Shown here one piece after another: positions 44,630 to 55,270 of a stretch of DNA of 64,000 nt. The DNA comes from Anodontia alba (Eukaryota; Mollusca; Bivalvia; Lucinida; Lucinidae). The notes under the pieces are model-generated. The model ran no database searches, was not told where the DNA came from, and was given only the letters and a program-made list of their open reading frames with translations. Each line of letters begins with the position of its first letter. The first letter of the stretch is position 1. Location of the stretch: NCBI GenBank assembly GCA_964016985.1, contig OZ024835.1, positions 1,371,501 through 1,435,500 of the forward strand, written 5' to 3'. A program made the translations under genes and the position numbers.

Positions 44630-44835
44630 GTTCGTAAAACGAAGTCATAGATCAGCTGCGCATGCGTGCAGTCTGATCAGTGTCTTCAGTTTCCACTGGA
44701 CCTTTAGTTACCCATACCGTATGTGTAACTAAAGGTCCAGTGGAAACTTAATGATGATACCCAGGTGCAAAGCGAAGACTGACCAGATTGCACACATTCA
44801 TAAACTGCTCTGAGTCTTCACAGGGTACATATGAG
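44630..44835. mobile_element. H-type hairpin element nested in Harbinger
   Basis: Contains the H-family core GATCAGCTGCGCATGCGTGCAG-type stem and the second module CGAAGACTGACCAGATTGC, with end motifs like those of free H copies. It was itself split later by a 61-bp palindrome. Confidence 0.5.
44688..44748. repeat. 61-bp palindrome inside the nested H element
   Basis: Two perfect 24-bp arms (44688-44711 and 44725-44748, starting AGTTTCCACTGGACC) flank a 13-base spacer. It has no relative elsewhere in the window. Confidence 0.8.
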
Positions 44836-45316
44836 AGTTTGCCGGTTTTACTTTGCTTCTTCACAATGGTTTATGCTGATTTTGGTAAACATATTTAAAT
44901 CCGGTGCACAGGATTTGCTTGATTACTTCATGATGATACCTTTTGAGCATTTTTTTTTCGCAGAATTTGGTTAAGGAGTTTTTATATTTCTAGGGTTTGC
45001 TACTTGACTCAAGGTTGTTTCTTTTATGTGCAGATTTTCGAAAATCTGACCTTGGCAGGTGAATAATGCATTAATAAGTTCATATGGTTTTATCTGTACT
45101 AATTATACTTGTAAGTAACAAGTTGTAAATAAATACCGTTCAGAATTTTGACTTTTTTAGTATCGTAAATTTTTGTGAGGAGTAGAAAAATTTGCTTTAT
45201 GCTGAAAGCTAAAAAACTGGCAGCTTTCAGTAATTATTTTGTGAGCGTTAACTAGGTACCAAAGTAGGCTGTGACCTGCCATAGTGACTCTTCAACTGAT
45301 GTTCATACGTCAGAAA

Positions 45317-45520
45317 GGAGCCGCGGTGGCCGAGTGGATAAGTCGCTTGTCCTGTAAACTAGAGCTCGCAGGTTCGATCCCCGGCTCCTTCAGTCTGTGG
45401 GTGAGAAAAATAGCAAGAAAAGGTTACTCAGGAAAAGCCACAACCAAAGACCAGAGAGTTAAAGATGTGGTCCAATTCCATATGACCATAGCTGTTGGCG
45501 GGACGTAAAAAGCCAACATT
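45317..45520 (+). mobile_element. tRNA-derived SINE nested in Harbinger
   Basis: The head of 72 bases (45317-45388) looks like a tRNA: GGAGCCG and CGGCTCC could pair as a 7-bp acceptor stem. A box TGGCCGAGTGG is at 45327 and B box GGTTCGATCC at 45371. The T-arm and anticodon stems do not form, so it is a SINE promoter and not a tRNA gene. The body ends near 45510 with GGCGGGACGTAAAA, an ending I associate with bivalve SINEs. Confidence 0.75.
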
Positions 45521-45849
45521 TATACGCCAGAATCTAAAAGTCTTTTTAGCATGTGGTAAAACGACGGATGACGGACGCCTGTCTATAGTTTTAGCTCCTC
45601 TTATAATAAGTTTTTATTTGCTTGAGAATACGTCAGCAGTCACATGCTATAGATCCATACAAACACCTTGGCGTGTATATTTACCACTATGAAATCACTA
45701 TCGACCAACCAGTGGATGTGTTCATCTTGTGATGCATTCTCAAGTATATTGAAACCTATATGTTTTTCATTTAAAACAAAGTTATTTTAATAACATGAAC
45801 GTATCTTTGTTCAATGGGATCTTACAAACGTATCACGTGTAAAAGGTCC

Positions 45850-45990
45850 TTAGCGTATTTGCAAACAGCGAAAGCTCAGGCGAGCCTGTGCACCCGCACA
45901 GTCTCACCAGAGCCTTCACTGTTGGCATAGGTGTAGTGCAGTTTTAGATGAGATGAAGTTTCATCTCTAGCCCACTAAGGTGCTGCGCAT
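45850..45990. repeat. H/I-type hairpin fragment in Harbinger
   Basis: GCAAACAGCGAAAGCTCAGG and GTCTCACCAGAGCCTTCACTG form a diverged stem around GTGCACCCGCACAG. It resembles the dispersed hairpins but has no clear termini. Confidence 0.4.
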
Positions 45991-46072
45991 GCGCGATTAT
46001 GTATTCGCATTACGAAGAGTCACTAAGGGCCTTCTATATGGGTCGAGGCTCATATCAAGCCACAGATATAGT

Positions 46073-47380
46073 TTACTGCGGTGTTATCATACGATCTTGC
46101 CATGGCACCGATCCTGCTGGACTGTTAAAGTATAACTTCAGATATTCTCGTTGTCGTTTTGCTATTATGGTGTCCCTGTTGGCTCCCATCACTCTGCTGA
46201 CTTCATGCATGTTTGCATTTTCTCTCCAAAGGCCTGGCATCACATCATGTTGATCATTTTCCATGTCAAGTTGTGCATTCTGTAAGGCTGGGTACCGTAT
46301 TCTCATCAAATTATGGAGACAGACACAAGCCTCAGCTATGACTCTCACAACGTCAGGCTGTTGCATCAATGTTGTCAGAAGTAATTGCCATCTTTGGGCC
46401 AGTATGCCAAATGTGTTCTCTACAACACGCCTCCCTCTTGAAATTCTGTAGTTGGTTATTAGTTGTTCCTTTGTCAGACCTCGTTGGGAGTATGGCTTCA
46501 TTAAGTAGGTTCTCAGTCCAAAGGCGTCATCACCCAAGATGAAATATGGCATGTTCTGATCATCATTAGGCAAGGGGTCTGGGTGTGGAAATCCGATCGT
46601 TCCATCTTCCAAACACTCTTTTAGTTCTGATTCGTTGAGGATTTGAGCATCCGACATTGACCCGTATCCACCTATATCCATCCACAAAAACTTATAGTCT
46701 GCATCGACCAAAGCAAGAAGCACCAATGAGAAGAAACCCTTGTAATTATGGAACAAGGAACCAGTATTAGGTGGACATCTCATAGCAACATGTTTGCCGT
46801 CAAGGGCGCCGCAGGCGTGAGACACATTCCACTTTCTCTGGAATTCTTCCGCAATTACGCGCCATTCATCTGGTGTTGTTGGACAGGATATCACTTCATC
46901 TTTATATTCTTCAACAACTGCCTGGCACACATCTGGAATAATCATAGAAATCGTGTTGCGAGCAACTCTGAAATCGTACTGTAGGGTTGGGTACTTGTCA
47001 CCAGATGCTAAATGTCGTAAAGTGATGGCAAGCTTCAGGCCTGGTTCTAATGCTTTCCTGAAGCGGGTGTCCGCCTTCTGAGTTCTTGGTCCGACTCTGT
47101 TCAGCAGTTCATCAAACATCTCTGCCGGCATTCTGAGGAAATTAAAGAATGACTACTGATCCTCCATTCTTAGCTCTGCCATCAGTCTGTCATAGTGGCC
47201 AAATTGAAATCGTCTTTCAACCGAAAGCCAAGGGCGCACCCAACAAGATCTAGGTTGCCTTCTATTCCTTCTCCGTCTTATCCTCCTTAATAACACAAGG
47301 ACAGCCTGCGCATCAAGCAGAGTTTGGTTGCCTTGGAACAACGCACACTGCAGAAGAACGTTTTGATTCTGTGTGTTCAT
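46073..47380 (-). CDS. PIF/Harbinger DDE transposase (HARBI1-like) with one in-frame TAG
   Basis: Transposase that cuts and joins the element ends in the nucleus. The reading frame runs from ATG at 47380 to the stop at 46073, 435 codons before the stop counting one TAG at 47155-47153. The 75 codons before the TAG hold an arginine-rich tract (RRIRRRRNRRQ) and the family signature WVRPW. After it comes SFFNFLRMPAEMFDELLNRV, the usual start of the conserved region. The long uninterrupted part, 352 codons from Met at 47131, matches the DDE_Tnp_4 domain. Counted from that Met, the likely catalytic residues are D111 (GALDGKH), D201 (ILGDDAFG) and E238 (VVENTFG), all present. The frame is the same on both sides of the TAG, so this is one point change, not a frameshift. 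Either it is a recent pseudogene or translation starts at the downstream Met. Confidence 0.9.
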
Positions 47381-47439
47381 GATAAAAGTTGAAACACAAG
47401 TGAAAATGTGAGAAATTCGGTGAAGTATTTATACTAAAT

Positions 47440-47940
47440 TGCTTGACGTGACATGGACGCTATGAGAACTTGCTGCAAACGTAAAACGGACGTGTTAAGC
47501 ACCGAACGAACGTGTAACAAACGTAATGTTGTCTTATACAACGTGGTATGAACGTACTTTTGCCTTTGCAGAAACGTGGAACGGTCGTGGTGGGTACGCG
47601 ATTGACGTGGTATGAACGTCGTTTGAACGTCATATGAACGCACTGCAATCTTTTCCGTCCATACCAGGTTTGTACTACGTCAATGTAGACCATATTAGGT
47701 TCATGCTCCGTTGGTACTACGTCAATGCCGTTGTTTCCATGTCCTTACTGAGTCCTTACTGCGTCCTTATTCGATCACGTCCTCGCCACGTTTTTTTTGA
47801 ACATGTTTAAAAATCATCCACGTCAGCCAAGACCATAAAGATCGCATCACGTCCTTATCGGTTTCTACTGCGTTCCTTCTACGTCGTACAAGTTCGTACT
47901 ACGTCGGCCCGGTTTTACATTGACGCAGTGGGAACTTGGT
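47440..47940. promoter_or_regulatory. Harbinger right subterminal ACGT-motif array and transposase 5' region
   Basis: Over 500 bases motifs such as AACGTGG, GAACGTC, TACTACGTC and GACGTGGTATGAACG recur many times, in both orientations, between the transposase start and the right TIR. The array mirrors the left array but is longer. It also has to contain the transposase promoter. Confidence 0.5.
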
Positions 47941-47957
47941 CTAGTGTGACTGGGGTT
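47915..47957 (-). repeat. Harbinger right terminal inverted repeat
   Basis: Read inward from 47957 it begins AACCCCAGTCACACTAGAC. It is followed outward by TAA at 47958-47960. Confidence 0.8.
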
Positions 47958-47977
47958 TAATGAAGATGCTGATGATA

Positions 47978-49272
47978 AACAAGAGGCCCATGGGCCACGG
48001 TTTGCTCACCTGAGTGACATAGCGACTGCAGACATGCAGATGTTATGCAACATTTTTCCAACCCTATCATCGCAACTAATGAAAATATCATCATTTGAGC
48101 AGTTCTTAGTTTTGAAGAAGAGTATATGAGCCTGACAGTCAATGGAGCATGATCATTTGAATAAACTATCAATCACATTTCAACAGAAGGATCGATGTGA
48201 AATTTGGTGGAAATTGGCTAGGTGGTTTCTGAAGAATCATGATTTTATACATGTAAACAGCACAGTGGCAGGGAAATATTATAAATATAAACCAGATGAT
48301 GGCCATCTTAGATTTCCAATCAGAACAACTTTAACTACTGTTGATCTACAAGTCACTTCGATACTTTCAATATAAATGTATATGGCCCATACAAATGGGG
48401 AAGCAAATTTGACCTTGGAGGTAAAAAGGTCAAATATCAACATAGAACCATCATTTTAGCAATTTTGGTAGATCTCCTGTCCCCCATAATTTTTGCAAAG
48501 AATAGGACCCTGGGCTTATTTGGTCATGGAGAAGAAGATTTTTAAAGGTTTTTACCATATATGGGCATGGCAGCCATGTTGATCAATGGACCATACCCAT
48601 TTTAGCAATCTTTCATTCTCCTGCCCACGGAGGCTCCGCATGAAATTTGAGCAACACTGGCCCGGAGGCTTCAGAGGAAAAGCCATTTGAAATTATCAAC
48701 ATTTTTTCCATACAAATGTATGGGGCCCATACAAATGCATGCAGAAGCAAACTTGACCTCGCCGTAAAAAGGTTAAATGTCAATGTATAATAATTATTTT
48801 AGCAACTTTGGTAGACCGCCCGTTCCAAATGATATGTGCAAAGAATCCTAGGTTTTGGAGAATAAGATTTTTAAATGTTTTTTCCCATACAAATGCATAA
48901 GGAAGCAAACTTGACCTTGCCGTAAAAAGGTCAAATGTCAATGTATGACCATTATTTTAGCAACTTTGGTAGACCCCCTGTCCCCGATGATTTATGCAAA
49001 GATTCAGCCCCAAAGCATCCTTGGTTCTAGAAGTATTTAAAGGTTTTTAACATATATGGGCATGGCGGCCATCTTGGTCAACGAACCGTTACCATTTTAG
49101 CAATCTTTTGTTCCCCCACCCTAAGGAGGCTCCATATGAAATTTGAGCAAAATTGGCTAAGCGGCTTCAGAGGAGAAGTCGTTTGAAAACGGACGGACGC
49201 ATGGACGGACGGACGGACGACGGACGACGGACGAAATAGCTCATCCTGAGCAGAGCTCAGGTGAGCTAAAAA
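47978..49272 (+). mobile_element. Element U2, long non-autonomous repeat
   Basis: Starts AACAAGAGGCCCATGGGCC and ends GAGCTCAGGTGAGCTAAAAA. It has diverged internal units sharing AAAAAGGTCAAATGTCAATG, ATATATGGGCATGG and GGAGGCTCC, and a (GGAC)n run at 49185-49232. It begins 18 bases after the Harbinger target duplication. Confidence 0.7.
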
Positions 49273-49375
49273 CAGAGGAAGCCAAATGACTGGACCGGTT
49301 GTTTACAGATAATACTCAGGGGAGTTAACTGACTACTATCTCCCATTACAAATGCCGGTGTATCAAATGGAAGTA

Positions 49376-49496
49376 CAGTGGAACCTCAATAGCTCGAACA
49401 CCGATGTCTCGTTTACCATGGCTAATTCGAACTCGCTTTTGAGTCCCCTGGAAATTCTTCCGAATGCTCAAGAAAACAAATATTTAGGGCTATTTC

Positions 49497-49557
<61 letters not shown>

Positions 49558-49787
49558 AATTTCATCATAAAAATGTATGCTGAGTGTACTCATTAGAATC
49601 GCTTCGACGAGGCGATTCTAATGAGTACACCCAGCATACCATTATTTTATAGAAGATCAAAACGACATGCCTAACATTCCCATATGCTTCCTGACGTGGC
49701 GCCATAATTCACCCTCAGTGGCTCGAACTACCCAGGTCTCGAATAATGTCCCATAGAATCAAATATGTTCGAGCCATTGATTTACTG
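49376..49787 (+). mobile_element. Family B MITE, copy 4, with (TG)n
   Basis: TA at 49374-49375 and 49788-49789. Core intact. A (TG)n run of about 56 bases (49500-49555) lengthens it. Confidence 0.82.
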
Positions 49788-50256
49788 TACTCTTTAATTA
49801 TCCCATTTCTCAAATGCCATCTTTGCATGTTTGTCTTTTAAGGTATTAGCAGTAATTACAAGCAGTGTATCAAATGCTCTTCTCAAAATCGAATTATTAT
49901 GAAATCAGTCGCCAACGTTGGTTATTACATCCCTCCTCACGGAATTATAGCATTTACTGTTTAAGCATATGATTTAATGTCTGTACTTTTGCATGTATTG
50001 ATGGGTTTAAACACAGCGGATTACATTTTCGTAACACTTAAAGCATTTTGAAATTAAGCATATTCCCTGTTGGCTTCTTTTAAGCTTAGTTTGGAAGCTG
50101 TTAATGAAAACGAACAAGAGCTGTATCACACAGAAATGATGCTCATTTTGTCTAACGTTATATACCGTATCAGCTCAAAGTATTGGTACATCTTCGTCCC
50201 CTACTTTAGCTGCCCTAAAATTTGAACAATTCCATTTGGCTTCCTGTTGACGTGTC
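49788..50256. other. Single-copy sequence
   Basis: No recognised gene. Confidence 0.45.
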
Positions 50257-50260
50257 TTAA

Positions 50261-50480
50261 CCCATTTCGGCCTAGCGTCTAATAATTGGGACATTGGCAA
50301 ACAGTGCAAACCCAGATCAGACGCCGCATAACGCGGCGTCTGATCTGCGTCTACACTGTTTGCATTAAATACAGATTTTTTTTTTATATAAAACACGGTA
50401 ATAATAAAATCTAACCAGACACCCCTTATATTGGAAATGGACCGGTCCGAATGAAGGTAGAAGAATCCATTCGGCATTGG
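50261..50480 (-). mobile_element. Family D element, copy 4, TTAA-flanked
   Basis: TTAA at 50257-50260 and 50481-50484. Ends CCCATTTCGGCCTAGCG, and CCCAATGCCGAATGGATTC from the right. It contains an I hairpin, GATCAGACGCCGC/GCGGCGTCTGATC. This copy shows that D is piggyBac-like. Confidence 0.8.
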
Positions 50481-50499
50481 GTTAAATCTGCTGGATGGG

Positions 50500-50570
50500 T
50501 GTCGAACAGTGTTGACCCTGATCAGACGCTGCGTTCCGCGGCATGTGATCTGCATCTACCCTGTTTGCTC
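50500..50570. repeat. I-type hairpin fragment
   Basis: CCTGATCAGACGCTGCGTTCC followed by GCGGCATGTGATC; imperfect. Given here by its arms GATCAGACGCTGC and GCGGCATGTGATC. Confidence 0.5.
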
Positions 50571-50880
50571 TTTCATGTTTGAAAAAAATAGATACTATTC
50601 TACAGTGATTCGAATATTTGTACTTTGTTGTTGAATGACCTCAAACCGAATGACCTAATATATAACCAAAGTGTGAGACCTCCTTGCTGCAATAAGATGC
50701 GGTTGCAGAGTATTGAAGAATATATTAGTATGATTTTTGAATAATACAGATGCAGAATATATTGTGAGCAGGAGAAAAAAAAAACATCTTATAAGAAGCA
50801 CCATCAAAACACTTGACAGGACAAATTTAACTTTTCTGCATGCACTGGTTGTCTCGTCATACAAAAAAATATAAAAAAGA
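50571..50880. other. Single-copy sequence
   Basis: No recognised feature. Confidence 0.45.
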
Positions 50881-51125
50881 CATCACGGAAACACACCTAT
50901 ATAATTTTGACCCCCTTAAACCCCACTTTTATATAGTAAAACTGGGGTTTACAGGGGTATACATTATTTTCTTATTTCTGCTCAAAAACATAGATTGTGG
51001 GTACTCGTTAGAACCGCCTCGGTTTTGAGCAGAAATATGAAAAATATCGGAATTTTTTATCTGAAAATTTTCCGGTTTTGGTTGTAAAATTTTCAATATA
51101 TTTGAATAGGCGTATTTTCGTAATG
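50881..51125 (-). mobile_element. Family A MITE, copy 16, one core arm deleted
   Basis: GGGTACTCGTTAGAACCGCC passes straight into TTTTGAGCAGAAATATG, so the hairpin is gone. Confidence 0.83.
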
Positions 51126-51149
51126 AATTTCGTTATTTACAATATCATC

Positions 51150-52000
51150 AATATAAACAACTAGCGGTATTGTTACAGCAGCCGAACTAGTAAGTGTTTC
51201 TTAGAAAATTTTCACAAAAAACTTACTTAGGTCAATATGGTTGCCTACCTTTCAGATCCAGTTTCGGTATAAATTAAAAATCTGAAAGGTTAAGGCACAT
51301 ATGAAACACAGCGTATAAAATACGAGACTCACTCTTCTGCATTTTACATCTACTATATAAATAGAACACAGCATAAAAAGGAACAGAAAAAACAGAAAAT
51401 TAAAAAGAAATTATGTGTGATAAACCAGTAATTTGTTAGTCACTTGCTTATATGACCAGGGCCCAGTTGTTCAAAGCGTCGTTAGCTTAACGAGCTCGTT
51501 AAGGGTCATTTCATTAACTGTTTTAGCAGATTCGATATACAATATTCTGATATTTTTTGCTGAAAAAAAATGTGAGTAGCTTTGCTACTCACATTTTTTC
51601 AGCAAAAAAATTCAGCATATTTGCATATCACTCGATGTAAATTTTAACGATTCGTTAACTAACGACATCGTTAGCTTTGAACAACTGGGCCCAGAATGCT
51701 AGATTAGGTAGGTCTAGTCGGTTCAAGGTTCCATAACCCTCCGAGTTCACGTTTCGCTTCGTTACAAGAAATTTAACAATGGATTTCATGTAATTATGCA
51801 GTATAATGAACAACTAGCGGTATCATTACAGCAACCGAATAAATTGATATTTCTGAGAAAATCCAAATGAAAACAAATTTGTCATTTTATATTAACATTT
51901 TGAACCACTCGGTTAACGGCGCATATTAAACACACCGTACCAAAAACGTGAACCTGCTTGGCTGCGCTGTGTGTCTACCACAGAAGTAGAAGCGATAGAA
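51150..52000. repeat. Diverged direct duplication flanking a foldback element
   Basis: 51156-51370 and 51803-52000 share AACAACTAGCGGTATTGTTAC, GGTTAAGGCACATATGAAAC and CTGCATTTTACATCTAC type blocks, given here in 20-base or shorter parts: AACTAGCGGTAT, ACAGCA, CACATATGAAACAC. It looks like an old segmental duplication with a foldback element between. Confidence 0.55.
51459..51692. mobile_element. Foldback element X (GGGCCCAGTTGTTC ends)
   Basis: Ends GGGCCCAGTTGTTCAAAGC and its exact complement. The next arm contains GTCGTTAGCTTAACGA. A central hairpin pairs AATGTGAGTAGC with GCTACTCACATT. I recall similar termini as a widespread invertebrate repeat. Confidence 0.8.
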
Positions 52001-52119
52001 TATTAAAACTGAATTATTCGCTTTAAACTCTTGTGAACTGTAAGCTATTTGCATGCAAGTACTTATTTTGTTATAAACTCGATCACTTCTGATTGTTATT
52101 TAAAACTGCAGGTTATAAA

Positions 52120-52320
52120 ATTTAGCAGACGACATTAAAAATTCAGCAGACGACATTTTGAAATATTTATCTTTTTTCCCCGAAACAGGATTTAACATTT
52201 CAAGCAAATTGTCTACATGAAATGTCAGATTCTGTTTTCTGGTAAAAAAAATGAAAATATTTCAAAATAATATTTCAAAATGTCGCCTGCTGCACTTTTT
52301 ACCCCAGCATGCTATTAAGC
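52120..52320. mobile_element. Family M hairpin element
   Basis: AATTCAGCAGACGACATT is doubled at the left edge. Core CAAATTGTCTACATGAAATG. Right end CCAGCATGCTATTAAGC. Confidence 0.6.
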
Positions 52321-52824
52321 ATTAAGGAATCGAAACATAAGTGTTGCCAAAAAGGGAGACTGATGACTATTTTAAATTTCAAATTCACCAACAAAGTGCG
52401 ATACCAGCAAAATACATAATGCGTCGACCAGTCAAATTCACCAACAAAGTGTAGTTTCAGCAAAAGACATAAATGCATTCTGTTGCATTCAAGTACTCAA
52501 TATCACAAATATTCTGCAAATTAGAAATATATTAATGACATATCGATTTTGGCTATAAAATTGCATCTGAATCGTATTAATCACATTATTTCACTGCATT
52601 AATATTGCAAAATGCAGACGGGTTTTGTTAATGTATTATCTCAAGTGTTAGCAACTTAGAAAGCTGACAAAATCGGATTTTGTAAACTAATGAGTTAACT
52701 GTTATAATCTCCCGTGGCTGTGGTTTTATAAACACTTTACAATAGCCTCCTACTGGAAACCTCTAGCAATATCTCTGTATTCCCCCTGTCTAGCGATTAT
52801 GTCATTTCCTCAAATATCTTTGTG
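52321..52824. other. Single-copy sequence
   Basis: A short direct repeat, AAATTCACCAACAAAGTG, at 52380 and 52434. Confidence 0.45.
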
Positions 52825-53167
52825 CAGTCAGCCTTCTATATACCGACACTCGATACAACGATAAAATTCGTAATAATGATAATTTGGCACGAAACCTTCG
52901 CTCAAGAGCAACAGTTAATTAGACATTATGCAAAACATCGTATTTTTTGCTTCAAGAAACATATGTTTTGGATATATGTTAGAATCGTCTCAAAGAGGCG
53001 ATTCTAACAAATATCCAAAACATATGTGACTAAAACAAAGAATATGTGACTAAAACAAAGCCTTTCTTACGTGTCAGTCTACTCATAAGAATTCTTTACA
53101 ACAGCAAATTCATTTTAACGGCAATATCTTTGGGAACAAATGCTGTCGTTGTAACGAGGGTTCACTG
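52825..53167 (-). mobile_element. Family G MITE, copy 4
   Basis: Right end CAGTGAACCCTCGTTACAAC inward, with TA at 53168-53169. Core TTAGAATCGTCTC/GAGGCGATTCTAA; a 17-base duplication ATATGTGACTAAAACAA follows the core. Confidence 0.78.
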
Positions 53168-53197
53168 TAATGTGTCCATACAAACTCCGCCACAATA

Positions 53198-53522
53198 CAG
53201 TCGAACTTCAATAGCTCGAACACCGATGGCTCGTTTACCATGGCTGATTCGAAATAGTTTTCGCGTCCCTGCGAAATTCTTCCGCAAGCTCTAGAAAATT
53301 TTCTTATTAATTATGAAGTTGTTTTTTATGTGTACTTTTTAGAATCGCTGCATCGAGGCGATTCTAATGAATACACTCAACATACCATTATTGCTTAAAA
53401 GATCGAAAAGGCATCCCTAAATTATCATCATTTGTCTCCTAACCTGGCACTCTGATAAGCCCTCAGCGGCTCGAACAAATATCCATGGTCCCAAAGATGT
53501 TCGAGCCATTGAAGTTCAACTG
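53198..53522 (+). mobile_element. Family B MITE, copy 5
   Basis: TA at 53196-53197 and 53523-53524. The core TTTTTAGAATCGCTGCATCG pairs with CGATTCTAATGA. It lies 30 bases from G copy 4. Confidence 0.83.
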
Positions 53523-54000
53523 TATAATGAAAGCACGGGTATGCATGTGTCTAATGTATAGCGGATTATATCAGACTTTAGTAAACCAACCTTTCATATT
53601 TTCACTTCTAGACTTCTATATAGTAGGCTACAGTATAAATTGCCATATTATATGGTCAAAATGTCCTCCTCCCCCACCCCCCACCCCCCCCCCCCCACAC
53701 ACACACACCCTCCACCACCACCGCCACGTTTGGTGCCTCGGAATGACCGTGCTAGTGATTCTGACCTTTCCTGGGAAAACTTCATTTATAATTTTCTAGG
53801 TATGATAACAATGTATTGCAAATTCCTTGGGGAAGATGCCTCGATGCCGGGTCCTACCCACGTCCTGATAAATACAATTTAGCGGGCATCTGCGAACAAC
53901 GATGACCGAAATCAGTATGCACATTCTTGAAAATTTTTGGTGAACATTCATTTCTGTTACTGTACCCATTTGTTTTCCATCTAGACAACAAAGTCTTCGT
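53523..54000. other. Single-copy, with C-rich run
   Basis: 53674-53722 is a C-rich and CA-rich run. No recognised gene. Confidence 0.5.
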
Positions 54001-54086
54001 CACGTGAGCCGTCACGTGAGAAAACGAATCTTGTGACATGTACGCTCAATGAAGACTCAAATCAGCCTGCGCATCCGCTTGGCCGA

Positions 54087-54696
54087 CATTACTAAAACAA
54101 GCCTATTCAAATACAGTCGACTCTCGTTATTTCGAATTCCAAGGGACTCACTGAAACACTTCGAGATATCCGTACCTCGACATATCAGAGTTGAGAGAGT
54201 GAGGAAAACAATAAATTGAACAACCATATTTAACAAATGGATATGTAATTTGACTCCTGAAGTTAGAAATATATATATAAAATAATGTGGAAAAGAGAAG
54301 AAATTGCTCCTTAGGAGCAAATTCTCCTCTTTTTCACATTATTTTGTTACCTGTTGTCATAATTTAGTGTTAAAACAGGGACCAGATTTTCACTTCGAGA
54401 TAAGCGGTTATTCGAAATAAGTGAGTTCGAGATAACGAGGTTTGACTGTATATTGAAAATTTCACCACCAAAAACTGAAAATTTTCAGATAAAATTCTGA
54501 TATTTTTCATTTTCTGCTCAAAACATATATTGTGGGTACTCGTTAGAACCGCCTCGATTGTGGGTAGAGGCGAGGCGGTTCTTACGAGTACCAACAATCT
54601 ATGTTTTTGAGCAGAAATAAGAAAAATGTATACCCCAGTAAACCCGAGTTTTAGGATTTAAGGGAGGTCAAAATTATATAGGTATGTTTTCGTGAT
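54087..54696 (+). mobile_element. Family A MITE, copy 17, split by family C
   Basis: Left part 54087-54113, right part from 54449. The core carries a small insertion, GATTGTGGGTAGAG, between its arms. Confidence 0.86.
54114..54448 (-). mobile_element. Family C MITE, copy 4, nested in A copy 17
   Basis: 335 bp, TA on both sides (54112-54113, 54449-54450). Uninterrupted A copies read CAAATATATTG here. Ends CAGTCGACTCTCGTTATTTC and CAGTCAAACCTCGTTATCTC. Confidence 0.88.
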
Positions 54697-54760
54697 GGAA
54701 GGTATGTTTTCTGACATTGTGGATTATTTGTTTTCGAATTGGACAACGAAGACTTGACAT

Positions 54761-55129
54761 GGGCATATTCAGCTTATTGTCTTTCTCTCCTCGCATATAC
54801 CTTCAAAAACTTCTGACAGACCGCCCATTTGTGATCGCGCATTCGACTGATTAAAACTGCTTTCAATAACCACATTATTTCATCTACGCTTTTTTTTCCA
54901 CTCTTTGAAAAACAAGTTATCAAAAATGATAATTTGAATTCGTAACGCATTACATTTTTTGTGTTCGGCTTTGTATTAACGGGAGGCCAGGGAAACAAGA
55001 GCGATTCCATTTACATAACGCGATGCCCATTTGCATTCTCGATGCGTTTATTTTTTATCTTAAGATAACAGAAACTTCCACCATCTTTGCCTCTTTAAAT
55101 GGACGATACATTCATGTTTGCGTTCCTGC
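54761..55129. other. Single-copy sequence
   Basis: No recognised feature. Confidence 0.45.
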
Positions 55130-55270
55130 ACACCACCGCCTTTCTGAAAAGGGAACTACTCTAAAATGAAAGAATTTGTTACCCACTCGTAGCAAATTCT
55201 ATCTTTTTTGAGTAGACCGTCTTTTCTTAAGGGAGACAGAAACAATTTTGAAAGAGTTACCCATTCAGTG
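55130..55270. mobile_element. Family L element, partial
   Basis: AAAGGGAACTACTCTAAAAT and TTTTGAGTAGACC arms around TTTGTTACCCACTCGTAGCA. Confidence 0.55.

Larger units (their letters stand above)
44552..46072. other. Central non-coding part of the Harbinger element
   Basis: This lies between the two convergent stop codons. It holds the 3' flank of the MADF gene (AATAAA-type signal near 45126 in GTAAATAAATACC), a nested H-type hairpin element, a nested SINE, and a hairpin fragment at 45850-45990. No further gene is seen. Confidence 0.6.
42813..47957. mobile_element. PIF/Harbinger DNA transposon, near-complete autonomous copy
   Basis: A 5.1-kb element bounded by the 3-bp direct repeat TAA at 42810-42812 and 47958-47960, the TWA type of target duplication expected of PIF/Harbinger. 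The terminal inverted repeats start AGGCCCCGTCACACT on the left and read AACCCCAGTCACACT from the right end inward, continuing with imperfect matches (CAGACAAAG versus AGACCAAG). Inside are two convergent genes: a MADF-domain protein (+) and a DDE transposase (-). The central 1.5 kb (44552-46072) holds later insertions: a hairpin element and a tRNA-derived SINE. The combination of two genes, TSD and TIR makes the class secure. Only one in-frame stop breaks the transposase, so the copy is young. Confidence 0.93.
54000..54760. mobile_element. H3 element carrying a nested A that carries a nested C
   Basis: The left H3 part ends at GCCTGCGCATCCGCTTGG and the right part resumes with GAAGGTATGTTTTCTGACAT after the A element. 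About half of the H3 body is gone. Confidence 0.65.

Noticed and set aside
45317..45388. Functional tRNA gene
   Set aside because: The 7-bp acceptor pairing and A/B boxes look convincing, but the T-arm overlaps the acceptor and the anticodon stem does not pair. A SINE body follows.
45999..46984. Plus-strand ORFs opposite the transposase
   Set aside because: Shadows of the transposase frame.
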